DNA of 64,000 nucleotides from Nitratifractor salsuginis DSM 16511 (lineage in GTDB: Bacteria; Campylobacterota; Campylobacteria; Campylobacterales; Sulfurovaceae). Below the pieces are notes generated by a model that worked only from the letters and a program-made list of their open reading frames with translations, did not search any database and was not told where the DNA came from. The position numbers and the translations under genes were made by a program. Location of the stretch: NCBI RefSeq assembly GCF_000186245.1, contig NC_014935.1:930001-994000 (forward strand), given 5' to 3'. Position 1 is the first letter of the stretch. The number at the start of each line of letters is the position of its first letter. Below, piece by piece: positions 32,611 to 41,392 of the stretch.

Positions 32611-35364
32611 ATGAGTCGACGACATCGCAGCGGCAAAAGTCAAAAAACTTCCGCCGTTCTTCAGAAAGAGAATTCAAATAAGACAACGGCACCCCAAAAG
32701 AGCGGTGGAAATGATCCGGCCGCTGACGTGAATCAATCGGTGTCGACCCAAACGAGTGGGTCCTCTGCCGATTCCGTTGCCGAGCAGAATGCCGTTCACG
32801 GCACCGGCAAAATAGCGGTGCGGGGCCTCAGCAGCGAAGAGGCGAAAAAGCGCCTGGCCCGGTACGGCCCCAACGCGATCGAAGAGAAAGAGGAGAGCTG
32901 GTGGCACCGGCTCTTCCGGCGTTTCTGGGGGCCCATCCCCTGGATGATCGAAACGGCCGCCATCCTTTCGGCCCTGGCCCGGCGTTGGGAAGACTTCACC
33001 ATCATTATGGTGCTGCTGCTGGTGAATGCCATCGTGGATTTCTATCAAGAGTCCAAAGCTCTCAGCGCCATCGCCGTGCTCAAAAAGAAGCTGGCGCGCA
33101 AAGCCCTGGTGCTCCGTGACGGCAAGTGGCAGGAGATCGATGCCAAAGAGGTCGTGCCCGGGGATATCATCAAAGTCAAGATCGGCGATATCGTCCCTGC
33201 CGACGCCAAGCTGCTGGGGGGTGGGGATTTCCTGCTGGTGGACCAGTCGGCTTTGACGGGCGAATCGCTGCCGGTTGATAAAAAACCGGGTGACGAGCTC
33301 TATGCCAACGCGATCATCAAGCAGGGTGAGATGCTGGCTCAGGTTACGGCGACGGGGCGCAATACCTACTTCGGAAAGACCGTCGGCCTGGTGGCCAAGG
33401 CGGAGCGGGAAGAGCGCAGCCACTTCCAGCAGATGGTCATCAAGGTGGGCAATTTCCTCATCTACATTACCCTCGTGATGATCGCCATCATCGTTTGGCA
33501 TGGCCTGAAAACCCATCAGCCCACCGTCGATCTGCTCATTTTCGCTCTGGTGCTGACCATTTCTGCGATTCCGGTAGCGATGCCCGCCGTCCTGACGGTC
33601 ACGATGGCGATCGGGGCGCGGGTGCTGGCGGCCAAGCAGGCGATCGTCAGCAAACTGGCTTCCATCGAGGAAATGGCGGGAATGGATGTGCTCTGTTCCG
33701 ACAAGACAGGGACACTGACCCAGAATAGAATGAGCCTGGCCGAGCCCTATGTGATCGATAAATATGATGCGGATACTCTGATGCTCTACGCCGCGCTGGC
33801 CAGCAAAGAAGAGAACAACGACCCCATCGAGAAACCGATCTTCGAATACATCGATTCCCATCATCTCCACGACAAACTCGCCCAGCATAAATTGGCCAAG
33901 TTTCTCCCCTTCGATCCGGTCCACAAACGCACCGAAGGGCTCTACAAAACCGGGGAGTGCACAGTCTATACCAAAGGTGCCCCTCAGGTGATCATCGAGC
34001 AGTGTGACGAGAAGGAGTTCGACAAGAAGGCGGCCTACGCCCAGGTGGAAGCCTTCGCCGAAAAGGGTTTCAGGACTCTGGGGGTCGCCTACCGGAAGTG
34101 TGAAGAGGATCTCTACCATTTCGTGGGCCTGATCCCGCTTTTTGACCCGCCGCGCCCTGACTCCAAGCAGGCGATCGCCGAGGCGAAGGCCAAAGGGGTC
34201 GAAGTCAAAATGGTCACCGGCGACAATATCGCCGTGGCCAAATACATCGCCAAGATCCTGGGGATCGGCGACAACATCAAAGATGTCCGGGAACTCAAGG
34301 GCGAATCGATCACCGAATATCTCTACCTCTCCCAAGTCCTGGCCAAGGCGATCGCCGAGCAGATGCATCCCGACGCCAGCGACGAAGAGATCGCCAAACA
34401 GGTCGATGCGATCATGAAGAAGGTCAAGCGGGAACTCTACAATATGCCGATCCCCAAAGGGACGGTCAAGAAGCACGAATCGGAGATCATCGCCGCCATC
34501 GAAGAGGCCAACGGCTTCGCCCAGGTCTTTCCCGAAGACAAATATTTCATCGTCGACGAGCTGCAAAAGGCCGATCATATCGTCGGTATGACCGGCGACG
34601 GGGTCAACGACGCTCCCGCGCTCAAGAAGGCCGATTGCGGAATCGCCGTCAGCGGAGCGACCGACGCGGCGAGAGCGGCGGCGGATATCGTCCTGATGGC
34701 CCCGGGTCTTCGGGTGATCGTGGACGCCATCAAAGAGGCGCGCAAGATCTTCGAGCGGATGAAGAGTTACACCATCTTCCGGATCGCCGAGACGATCCGG
34801 ATCATCATCTTTATGACCCTGGCGATCGTCATCTACGATTTCTACCCCATCACCGCGATTATGATCATCGTCCTGGCGCTGCTCAACGACATCCCCATCA
34901 TGACCATCGCTTACGATAACACCAAGATCCGGGAAAAACCTGTGCGCTGGGATATGAAAGAGATCTTTGTCCTTTCCAGCTGGCTGGGGCTGGCGGGAGT
35001 GCTCTCATCCTTTTTGCTTTTCTGGCTCCTCATCTCGGTGATGCATCTACCGCTGGAGTTCGTCCAATCGGCTTTCTTCGCCAAACTGGTCATTGCCGGG
35101 CACGGCACCATCTATAACACCCGGATCGATGATTGGTTCTGGAAACGTCCCTGGCCCTCCTGGACTCTTTTCGGTGCGACCTTCTCCAGCCGGGTCGCGG
35201 GGACGATCATCGCTGTCTATGGCTTTGGATTGATGGAGCCGATCGGCTGGGCCTGGGCCTTGTGGATGTGGGCCTACGCTTTGACCTGGTTCGTTTTCAA
35301 TGACGTGGTCAAGATGGCGGTCCTGCGCTATTATCGAAAAAAATATCATGAAGATGTGATCTAA
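32611..35364 (+). CDS. P3A-type proton-exporting ATPase (copy 2)
   Basis: 917 residues with the same layout as the first copy: disordered Ser/Gln/Thr-rich N-terminal tail (about 70, unrelated in sequence to copy 1), TGES, Asp364 in DKTGTLTQNRM, MTGDGVNDAPALKKADCG, M6 Asp in LALLNDIPIMTIAYDN. Copies are highly alike from about residue 75 on, at DNA level too (for example in the first membrane segments and the hinge). Small differences cluster in the nucleotide-binding domain and in the C-terminal helices. RBS AGGAGGG. Followed by ppk2 after 14 bases. Confidence 0.92.
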   Translation: MSRRHRSGKSQKTSAVLQKENSNKTTAPQKSGGNDPAADVNQSVSTQTSGSSADSVAEQNAVHGTGKIAVRGLSSEEAKKRLARYGPNAIEEKEESWWHRLFRRFWGPIPWMIETAAILSALARRWEDFTIIMVLLLVNAIVDFYQESKALSAIAVLKKKLARKALVLRDGKWQEIDAKEVVPGDIIKVKIGDIVPADAKLLGGGDFLLVDQSALTGESLPVDKKPGDELYANAIIKQGEMLAQVTATGRNTYFGKTVGLVAKAEREERSHFQQMVIKVGNFLIYITLVMIAIIVWHGLKTHQPTVDLLIFALVLTISAIPVAMPAVLTVTMAIGARVLAAKQAIVSKLASIEEMAGMDVLCSDKTGTLTQNRMSLAEPYVIDKYDADTLMLYAALASKEENNDPIEKPIFEYIDSHHLHDKLAQHKLAKFLPFDPVHKRTEGLYKTGECTVYTKGAPQVIIEQCDEKEFDKKAAYAQVEAFAEKGFRTLGVAYRKCEEDLYHFVGLIPLFDPPRPDSKQAIAEAKAKGVEVKMVTGDNIAVAKYIAKILGIGDNIKDVRELKGESITEYLYLSQVLAKAIAEQMHPDASDEEIAKQVDAIMKKVKRELYNMPIPKGTVKKHESEIIAAIEEANGFAQVFPEDKYFIVDELQKADHIVGMTGDGVNDAPALKKADCGIAVSGATDAARAAADIVLMAPGLRVIVDAIKEARKIFERMKSYTIFRIAETIRIIIFMTLAIVIYDFYPITAIMIIVLALLNDIPIMTIAYDNTKIREKPVRWDMKEIFVLSSWLGLAGVLSSFLLFWLLISVMHLPLEFVQSAFFAKLVIAGHGTIYNTRIDDWFWKRPWPSWTLFGATFSSRVAGTIIAVYGFGLMEPIGWAWALWMWAYALTWFVFNDVVKMAVLRYYRKKYHEDVI

Positions 35365-35378
35365 AAGAGGAGTAGACA

Positions 35379-36137
35379 ATGAAGAAAAAAGAGTACAAAA
35401 AGCAGCTCTATGAGCTTCAGGTACAGTTGGTCAAATTCCAGCGCCATGTCATCGAGAACGATATCAAAGTCTGTGTCGTCTTCGAGGGGCGAGATGCCGC
35501 CGGCAAGGATGGGACCATCAAGCGCTTTCTGGAACATCTGAGCCCAAGGGAAGCCCGCGCCGTGGCTCTGGGCAAGCCCAGCGACCGGGACAAGAAGTCC
35601 TGGTACTTCCAGCGCTATGTCCCCCATCTCCCCGCCGGGGGAGAGATGGTCTTCTTCAACCGCAGCTGGTACAACCGCGCCGGAGTGGAACCGGTGATGG
35701 GCTTTTGCACCAAAGAAGAATACGAAGCCTTTATGCAGGAGGTGGGAAGCTTCGAGCAGATGCTGGTCCACTCGGGGATGATCTTCATCAAATACTACCT
35801 CGATATCTCCAAAGAAGAGCAGAAACGGCGCCTGGAGGCGCGCAAAAAAGACCCCCTCAAGCAGTGGAAGCTCAGCCCCATCGATATGCAGGCGCAGAAA
35901 CTCTGGAAAAAGTATTCCAAATACCGCGACCGGATGTTCGAGCGGACCTCTTTTGTCTTCGCTCCGTGGTATGTGGTCCACAGCGACGACAAAAAGACGG
36001 CGCGGATCAATGTGATGAAGCATTTCCTCTCCCAGGTGGATTACCCGGAGAAGGACGAAAAGCTCCTCATCTACGACAACGACGTTGTCTGTGAATTCGA
36101 CCCCGTCTGTTACGAGAAAGGGCTCATCGCACCATGA
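35379..36137 (+). CDS. ppk2: Polyphosphate kinase 2
   Basis: 252 residues. PPK2 family: Walker A FEGRDAAGKDGTIKR, PSDRDKKSWYFQRY, Walker B/DR region EMVFFNRSWYNRAGVEPVMG, lid KQWKLSPIDMQAQ, then HSDDKKTARINV. Single-domain PPK2 uses polyphosphate to phosphorylate nucleoside mono- or diphosphates (GDP/ADP class I typical of this length). Stop overlaps the next ATG (ATGA). Placed behind two ATP-driven proton pumps, it could regenerate their ATP from polyphosphate; that is inference. Confidence 0.94.
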   Translation: MKKKEYKKQLYELQVQLVKFQRHVIENDIKVCVVFEGRDAAGKDGTIKRFLEHLSPREARAVALGKPSDRDKKSWYFQRYVPHLPAGGEMVFFNRSWYNRAGVEPVMGFCTKEEYEAFMQEVGSFEQMLVHSGMIFIKYYLDISKEEQKRRLEARKKDPLKQWKLSPIDMQAQKLWKKYSKYRDRMFERTSFVFAPWYVVHSDDKKTARINVMKHFLSQVDYPEKDEKLLIYDNDVVCEFDPVCYEKGLIAP

Positions 36138-37390
36138 CGCATTTTCTGGCCCCCGATCTGATCCATTTCATCCTGACCGTCACCTTCGGTTTTCTGATCG
36201 GATTGGAGATTCGCAGCTATCGGGAACATTTCCATCCCGACAAGCCTCAGGATTTTTTCGGCACGGCCCGTACCTATACCTTCGTGGCTATCCTGGGTTA
36301 TCTTTTCTATCGTCTCGACCCCGATCGGCTGATCCTCTATACGACGGTATTGATCGGCTTGACGATGCTTTATGCCATCTTCTATGCCTCCAAGGTCAGG
36401 GAGGGGCGGCACAGCATCCTGCTCTATCTGGTCCTTCTTTCGGTCTACGCTTTCGGTCCGCTGACCCAGCGTTTTCCGCTTTGGATGCCGGCGCTGCTTT
36501 TCGTGCTGATCGTCTTTTTGCTCAATGCCAAGAGCGCGATCAGCCGCTTCGCTCTGCATGTCAATACCTATGAGTTCGAGACGCTGGGCAAGATGGTGCT
36601 CCTCTCGGCGGTGATCCTGCCGATCCTGCCCGATACGAGGGTGCTGCCCTATATCCCCCTTTCTCCCTTCAAGATCTGGCTGGCGGTGGTCGTCATCTCC
36701 GCCATCAGCTACGGCGGTTATCTGGCTCAGAAGTATTTCTTCCCCAATCGGGGTTATTTCCTTACCGGGATCATCGGCGGGACCTACTCTTCGACGGCCA
36801 CGACGGTGGTTTTGGCCCGCAAGGCCCGGCAGATGGGGGGCAACCCGCTCATCGACGCCGGGATCATAGCCGCCACGGCGGTAATGTACCTACGGCTGAT
36901 CGTCGTCGCCTTTGTTTTCAACGTAACGGTGGGGATGAAACTTCTGGTCCCTTTTCTGATCCTCTCTGTTCTGGGAATACTCTTTTCCCTGCTCTATATC
37001 CGCCAGGGAAAAGCTGCGGAGGGAACCCCTGATTTCGTCGACAACAACCCTCTGGAGCTCAAGACCGCCTTCGCTTTCGCCTTTCTCTTCGTCCTGATGA
37101 TGATGGTCACCACTTACGTGACCCATCATTACGGTATCGAAGGGTTGAAGGTGCTCTCCTTTGCCGCGGGTTTGACGGACATCGATCCCTTCGTCCTCTC
37201 GCTGCTGACGGGAAAATATACGGTCGGGATGGAGCAGATCGTCTCCGCTATCGTCATCGCTGCGGGGAGCAATAACCTGCTCAAAGCCCTCTATGCCCTC
37301 TGGTTCGGCGGCCCGAAGGTCACGTGGCGGTCGGCACTCTGGATCATGGTTCTGGGGATCCTCACTATTGCCTATGGGCTTTACATCTAG
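36134..37390 (+). CDS. MgtC/SapB-DUF4010 family membrane protein
   Basis: 418 residues with about eleven membrane segments. N-terminal part resembles MgtC/SapB (TFGFLIGLEIRSYREH, FFGTARTYTFVAILGY), C-terminal part DUF4010 (LTGIIGGTYSSTATTVVLARKAR and AGLTDIDPFVLSLL). Transport or regulatory role is unknown; MgtC-type proteins regulate ATP synthase and membrane potential in pathogens. Overlaps ppk2 by 4 bases. Confidence 0.83.
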   Translation: MTHFLAPDLIHFILTVTFGFLIGLEIRSYREHFHPDKPQDFFGTARTYTFVAILGYLFYRLDPDRLILYTTVLIGLTMLYAIFYASKVREGRHSILLYLVLLSVYAFGPLTQRFPLWMPALLFVLIVFLLNAKSAISRFALHVNTYEFETLGKMVLLSAVILPILPDTRVLPYIPLSPFKIWLAVVVISAISYGGYLAQKYFFPNRGYFLTGIIGGTYSSTATTVVLARKARQMGGNPLIDAGIIAATAVMYLRLIVVAFVFNVTVGMKLLVPFLILSVLGILFSLLYIRQGKAAEGTPDFVDNNPLELKTAFAFAFLFVLMMMVTTYVTHHYGIEGLKVLSFAAGLTDIDPFVLSLLTGKYTVGMEQIVSAIVIAAGSNNLLKALYALWFGGPKVTWRSALWIMVLGILTIAYGLYI

Positions 37391-37410
37391 ATCAATTGGA
37401 AAGGAAAGAT

Positions 37411-38367
37411 ATGAAAAAGAAAAAACTACCGGTAGAAAATACGAAACTTCCCTGGGAACACCCCAAACCCAAAACGGAAGATCCCCAGGCATTGAAACTG
37501 GTCGAGAAGATCATGCAGAGCCCGACCTACCGCCTGGCGGAGGAGGATACCGATTTCCTCAAATCCTACGAGACCCGGGGGAACCGGCTGGAGCTCGACT
37601 ACCTCAAGCCCGAACTTCACATGGCCCGCGCCGGGATCGAGCATACCATCGTGGTCTTTGGTAGTGCACGGATCCGGGAGCGCAAGACGGCCATGGCCAA
37701 CCTGGAAGCGGTGCAGAAAAAGCTCAAAGCCGATCCCGATAATGAAAAACTGATGCAGGAGCTCTATGTGGCGGAGCGGATGCTGGAGAAGAGTATCTAC
37801 TATGACGACGCTCGGATGTTCGGCCGCTATGTCAGCCGCAGCGGGAAGGGCCCCGGCGACAGCCGAGTGGTGATCATGACCGGCGGGGGCCCGGGGATCA
37901 TGGAAGCGGCCAACCGTGGGGCTCACGACGTAGGGGCCAAGAGTGTGGGGCTCAATATCCATTTGCCCCATGAACAGTTCCCCAATCCCTACATCACGCC
38001 GGAACTCTGTTTTCAGTTCCACTACTTCGCCATCCGTAAACTCCACTTCTTCCTGCGGGCCAAGGCTCTGGTGGTCTATCCCGGCGGTTTCGGGACCCTC
38101 GACGAGCTCTTCGAGATCCTCACCCTGGTACAGACCCACAAAACTCCGCCCATTCCGGTGGTCATTGTGGGCAAGAGCTATTGGAACAAACTGATCAATT
38201 TCGACTTTCTGGTGGAAGAGGGGACCATCGCCCCTGAAGATCTGGAGATTTTCCACTTTGCGGACAATGCTGCTGAAGCATGGAAACACATTCTCGATTG
38301 GCATGAGACTTACAACACTCCTCTGGTAGCCAAGGGGGAGAAAACAGGTATGGAAAGAGAAAAGTGA
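37411..38367 (+). CDS. LOG-family protein (nucleotide phosphoribohydrolase-like)
   Basis: 318 residues from ATG 37411 (AAGGAAAG in front). LOG/TIGR00730 motifs: GGGPGIMEAANRGA, LNIHLPHEQFPNPY, and PGGFGTLDELFEILTLVQT. The N-terminal 110 residues form an extra helical region (EDTDFLKSYETRGNRLELDY) found in the long LOG variants. LOG enzymes cleave nucleoside 5'-monophosphates to base and ribose 5-phosphate; the earlier label lysine decarboxylase is wrong for this family. In the same run as ppk2 and DUF4010. Confidence 0.87.
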   Translation: MKKKKLPVENTKLPWEHPKPKTEDPQALKLVEKIMQSPTYRLAEEDTDFLKSYETRGNRLELDYLKPELHMARAGIEHTIVVFGSARIRERKTAMANLEAVQKKLKADPDNEKLMQELYVAERMLEKSIYYDDARMFGRYVSRSGKGPGDSRVVIMTGGGPGIMEAANRGAHDVGAKSVGLNIHLPHEQFPNPYITPELCFQFHYFAIRKLHFFLRAKALVVYPGGFGTLDELFEILTLVQTHKTPPIPVVIVGKSYWNKLINFDFLVEEGTIAPEDLEIFHFADNAAEAWKHILDWHETYNTPLVAKGEKTGMEREK

Positions 38368-38415
38368 TATCCGGAAATTCATTAAAATATATTGGGTTTA
38401 TGTGTTCGATAGGTA

Positions 38416-38447
38416 TTTAACTTTAGTTAAAGAATATGACGCATAAT
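38416..38447 (+). promoter_or_regulatory. 16-base palindrome and -10 upstream of yfdX
   Basis: TTTAACT-TT-AGTTAAA at 38416-38431 lies directly ahead of CATAAT (38442-38447), where -35 would be, so it may be an operator. Farther out TGGGTTT (38393-38399) and AAACCCA (38457-38463) are inversely repeated. Confidence 0.5.
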
Positions 38448-38477
38448 ATTTGCACAAAACCCACTAAAGGATAAAAA

Positions 38478-39584
38478 ATGAAAAAGTTGATGATTTCAGC
38501 AGTCGCAGCAGCGGTTTTGAGCGGAGGAGTCGCCTCGGCGGCCACACAGCAGAAGCGTGCCGTACTTCATAACGAAGTAGCCGGGGCCAATTATTACAGT
38601 ATGCAGAAAAAAGCCGCCCGTGCTTTTATCCCCGAAGCGATCAAAGCCCATCACGCCGCTACGCCCAAGCCTCCCAAAGAGATTCTGCAAGCCTTTGGCG
38701 ATACCGTGCATGCCGTGCAGGCGATCCAGCACAAAGATACCAAAGCGGCCCAAAAATATTTGACCGAAGCGGATAAACTCTTCAGCGAAATGCTGAAAAA
38801 GCATCCCGAGCTCAAATTCGTTCCCATCAACGAAGTAATCATGGTCAACGATGTGATCATCACGCCCGAGGGGGCCAAGAAGATCGTCGACACGTCCAGG
38901 GAACTGCTCAAGTATTACCGGACTCAGGCGGCCAGGGATCTGCTTGTGCCTATGAAGGATGAGATGGACGTAATGACTTCCTATTTGCCGATGGCACTCT
39001 ATCCGGTAGCGACCAAAAAGGCCCTGGCGGCGGTCAAAAAGGGGGATGTCAAAAGCGCAATAGCGATCTTGGCGGATGCTTTCAATACCATCATGACGGT
39101 CAAGACCGTGATTCCCATTCCCCTCCTGGCGGCCCAGGATTTCGTACGCCAGGCCGCGGCCCTGGATAAGAGTAAGAAAGAGGAAGCCCTTAAGTTCCTC
39201 GAAGCGGCCAAGGCTGAATTGCAAAAAGCTTACTACTTCGGCTATACCGATACGCGGAGCAAAGCCTATAAGGATCTCTACGACCAAATCAACGCCATCG
39301 AAAAAGAGATCAAGGGCAAGAATATGGTCGAAAAGATGTACGAACATCTCAAGAGCTCTTTCAAGAATCTCATCGGCAAGATCTATTCCGACATGCGCGA
39401 TACGGTCGCAGCCGAAGAGGCGAAAGTTATGAAAAACCCCAAAATGATCAATGGAGCCCCTTCGGCGAAGGCAAAAGAGGAGGAGCTGCAGGAGAAGCAG
39501 AATTTCGAAGCCAAAATGAAGATCTCCGAATTCGGCAAAGAGGTCGAGGCAGATCTCAAAAAAGCGCCGGTCAACGCGAAGTAA
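38478..39584 (+). CDS. YfdX-family periplasmic stress protein
   Basis: 368 residues with a Sec signal (MKKLMISAVAAAVLSGGVASAA). The YfdX domain is alpha-helical: AKKAARAFIPEAIKAHH-like start, AVQAIQHKDTKAAQKYLTEA, PINEVIMVNDVIITPEGAKK, and KKGDVKSAIAILADAFNT. A long charged C-terminal extension (from about 260) has coiled-coil character. E. coli YfdX is induced by EvgA and linked to acid resistance; function in detail unknown. Has its own promoter with a palindrome. Confidence 0.83.
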   Translation: MKKLMISAVAAAVLSGGVASAATQQKRAVLHNEVAGANYYSMQKKAARAFIPEAIKAHHAATPKPPKEILQAFGDTVHAVQAIQHKDTKAAQKYLTEADKLFSEMLKKHPELKFVPINEVIMVNDVIITPEGAKKIVDTSRELLKYYRTQAARDLLVPMKDEMDVMTSYLPMALYPVATKKALAAVKKGDVKSAIAILADAFNTIMTVKTVIPIPLLAAQDFVRQAAALDKSKKEEALKFLEAAKAELQKAYYFGYTDTRSKAYKDLYDQINAIEKEIKGKNMVEKMYEHLKSSFKNLIGKIYSDMRDTVAAEEAKVMKNPKMINGAPSAKAKEEELQEKQNFEAKMKISEFGKEVEADLKKAPVNAK

Positions 39585-39605
39585 GCGTTGCTCCCCTTTG
39601 GGGGA

Positions 39606-39759
39606 AAGGCTTTTTCAAGCTTTTAGAGAAGGTTTGAAAAAGCCTTAGAGAGATCGTCTAATTCAGTGCAAAGACAAGCAGATACAGGGGCGGCGGCTTC
39701 AGCCCCCGAAATCAGCTTTTTAATCTTCATACTTTTAGCTAATGCGACTAAAGTCGCAT
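39606..39759. terminator. Cluster of hairpins downstream of yfdX
   Basis: Three inverted repeats lie in the 216-base gap between convergent yfdX and dedA. AAGGCTTTTTCAA (39606-39618) pairs perfectly with TTGAAAAAGCCTT (39634-39646). A GGGG...CCCC stem with GGCTTCAGCC lies near 39687-39708. ATGCGACT-AA-AGTCGCAT is at 39742-39759. They probably serve as bidirectional terminators or are repeats. Confidence 0.5.
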
Positions 39760-39800
39760 CTCCCAGTCTTTTTGCGTTTTCTTAGCTATTAAAAAGAACT

Positions 39801-40436
39801 TCATTCAGAAAGATTTGCAGAGCCTAAACCCTCTTCGATCTCTTCCAGCTCCGAATCGTTCAAACGGGCTTTTTTCAACTCTCTCCATACATAAACCGTG
39901 ACGCTGAGGATCACGAATCCCAGAAGAATCAGGGAGAACCAGGCCGCCTGTTTCTGCGCCGCGGCTCCGTCGCCGAAGATATAGCCGATGAGGAGCATAA
40001 AGCCGACCCAGATCAGGTTGGCGGCGAAGGTGAGGGGGATGAAATGCTTCAGCGGCATATGGGCCAGGCCCGCCGGGATGGAGATATACTGGCCCAGTCC
40101 CGGAGTCAGCGGAGCCAGGAAGACCGAGATCTTTCCGTGACGTCTGAAGAAGTAGGCGGTCTTTCTGATGACCGGTTTGTGGCCCAGGAAGCGGTGGACC
40201 AGGGTGCGTGCCAGGGCGTAGTTGATCAGGGCTCCGCTGAGGCTGCCCAGAGCTCCGGCCAGCAGGAGCAGGGTGAAGCTCTTCTGCCCCGTGGATGCCA
40301 GATAGCCCGAGGGAATGAGGAGAATTTCGCTGGGGACGGGGATGAAGGTCCCTACCAGCAGCATATAGAAATAGACGCCGATATAGCCGAGGGTATCGGC
40401 GAAGTGGAGCAGAATTTGGGTGAGGGTGTGGAGCAT
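39801..40436 (-). CDS. DedA/VTT-family membrane protein (copy 1)
   Basis: 211 residues, about five to six membrane segments. DedA signature region FIPVPSEILLIPSGYLASTG and FFRRHGKISVFLAPLTPGLGQYISIPAGLAHM with its conserved Arg/Pro-Gly spacing. Family members are flippases for undecaprenyl phosphate or phosphatidylethanolamine. Acidic C-terminal tail (SELEEIEEGLGS). Two bases downstream of the diiron gene, so co-transcribed. Confidence 0.87.
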   Translation of the reverse strand: MLHTLTQILLHFADTLGYIGVYFYMLLVGTFIPVPSEILLIPSGYLASTGQKSFTLLLLAGALGSLSGALINYALARTLVHRFLGHKPVIRKTAYFFRRHGKISVFLAPLTPGLGQYISIPAGLAHMPLKHFIPLTFAANLIWVGFMLLIGYIFGDGAAAQKQAAWFSLILLGFVILSVTVYVWRELKKARLNDSELEEIEEGLGSANLSE

Positions 40437-40438
40437 CC

Positions 40439-41224
40439 CTAAATCCCGAGGACCTTGAGGGCCCCCTGGATCGTGGAAGCGGTGGCATTTTCGATATGTT
40501 TATGCAGATGCAGAGGATGCATCAGCATCTTGACCGCCATTTTGTAGGGGTAGAACTGCTTGGCGAACTCTTTGGTCCGGGCTTTGAAGGCGTCGAAATC
40601 CTCTCCGGGGGCGATATATTTGTGGGCGATGAAGACATCTTCGTCGCTGGCCATCTTGAGTCGGGCGTAGATCACCTTGGTGATATCGGTGCGGCCCAGG
40701 TGCTCTTCTTTATTGTATTTCTCGAAGCCTTTGTCAAACTCTTCGTAATGGTAGACTTCGTCTTTGTGGATGTTGTGGGCGATCTCGGCGAGGATCGGCT
40801 CGTCGATCGATTTGGCGTAGTCGGTCATCGCCCGATAGAGGGTCGAAGTGCCGGTCTCGACGACCATACGCGCCAGCATCTCCCGGGCTCTGCTGGGCTG
40901 AAACTCATCCAGGGTGCAGTAGGCGCTGTATTCGTTGCGGAATCCTTCGTAGGCTTTGTCCCAGTCGAATTCGGGCCAGACGGTCTGTACATATTTGCGC
41001 AGAGCTTTGCCGTGCTGGAGCTCTTCGGGCTCCCAGGTGCTCTCCAGCCAGCCGACGATCTCCTCGTCCCCGGCGTAGAATTTCGCCAGATTCATCTCAT
41101 AGAGATCGGAAGTGATCTCGATAAAAGAGGCGATCGCCACGACTTTGAAGAGAAAATCGTTGTCGTGAAGCCGCTCTTTGTTGATGCTGTCGTAGTCGAT
41201 ATCCTGATAATTCCAACGTGCCAT
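40439..41224 (-). CDS. Ferritin-like diiron protein (acyl-ACP desaturase-like)
   Basis: 261 residues, helical. Diiron ligand pattern: Glu in FIEITSDLYEMNL, EEXXH in PEELQHGKAL, Glu in VETGTSTLYR, and EXXH in KDEVYHYEEF, i.e. two E-X2-H pairs as in the ferritin/ribonucleotide-reductase-like superfamily. The order is closest to plant-type acyl-ACP desaturases, but substrate is unknown and desaturation is not established. AAAAGGATCGGCACA precedes the ATG. Followed by dedA on the same strand. Confidence 0.8.
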   Translation of the reverse strand: MARWNYQDIDYDSINKERLHDNDFLFKVVAIASFIEITSDLYEMNLAKFYAGDEEIVGWLESTWEPEELQHGKALRKYVQTVWPEFDWDKAYEGFRNEYSAYCTLDEFQPSRAREMLARMVVETGTSTLYRAMTDYAKSIDEPILAEIAHNIHKDEVYHYEEFDKGFEKYNKEEHLGRTDITKVIYARLKMASDEDVFIAHKYIAPGEDFDAFKARTKEFAKQFYPYKMAVKMLMHPLHLHKHIENATASTIQGALKVLGI

Positions 41225-41353
41225 TGTGCCGATCCTTTTAAGCGGTTTTTTTATGCACGGCGATCAATTTCGTCGGCCAAATGGTTTTAATTATAACCGA
41301 AATATTTTTCATTTTTTGTGACTGGAGTTACTTTTCGATTTGTCCAACCCTGC

Positions 41354-41359
41354 TATGAT
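41354..41359 (+). promoter_or_regulatory. Candidate -10 (TATGAT) for ppsA
   Basis: TATGAT 34 bases before ATG 41393. Divergent gap with the diiron gene is 168 bases and AT-rich. Confidence 0.35.
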
Positions 41360-41392
41360 TGAACCATATGCCAATGTATGAAAGGATCAGCA

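Noticed and set aside
37411-38367. Calling the LOG protein a lysine decarboxylase
   Set aside because: The GGGPGIMEAANRG and PGGFGTLDE motifs belong to LOG phosphoribohydrolases; no PLP site.
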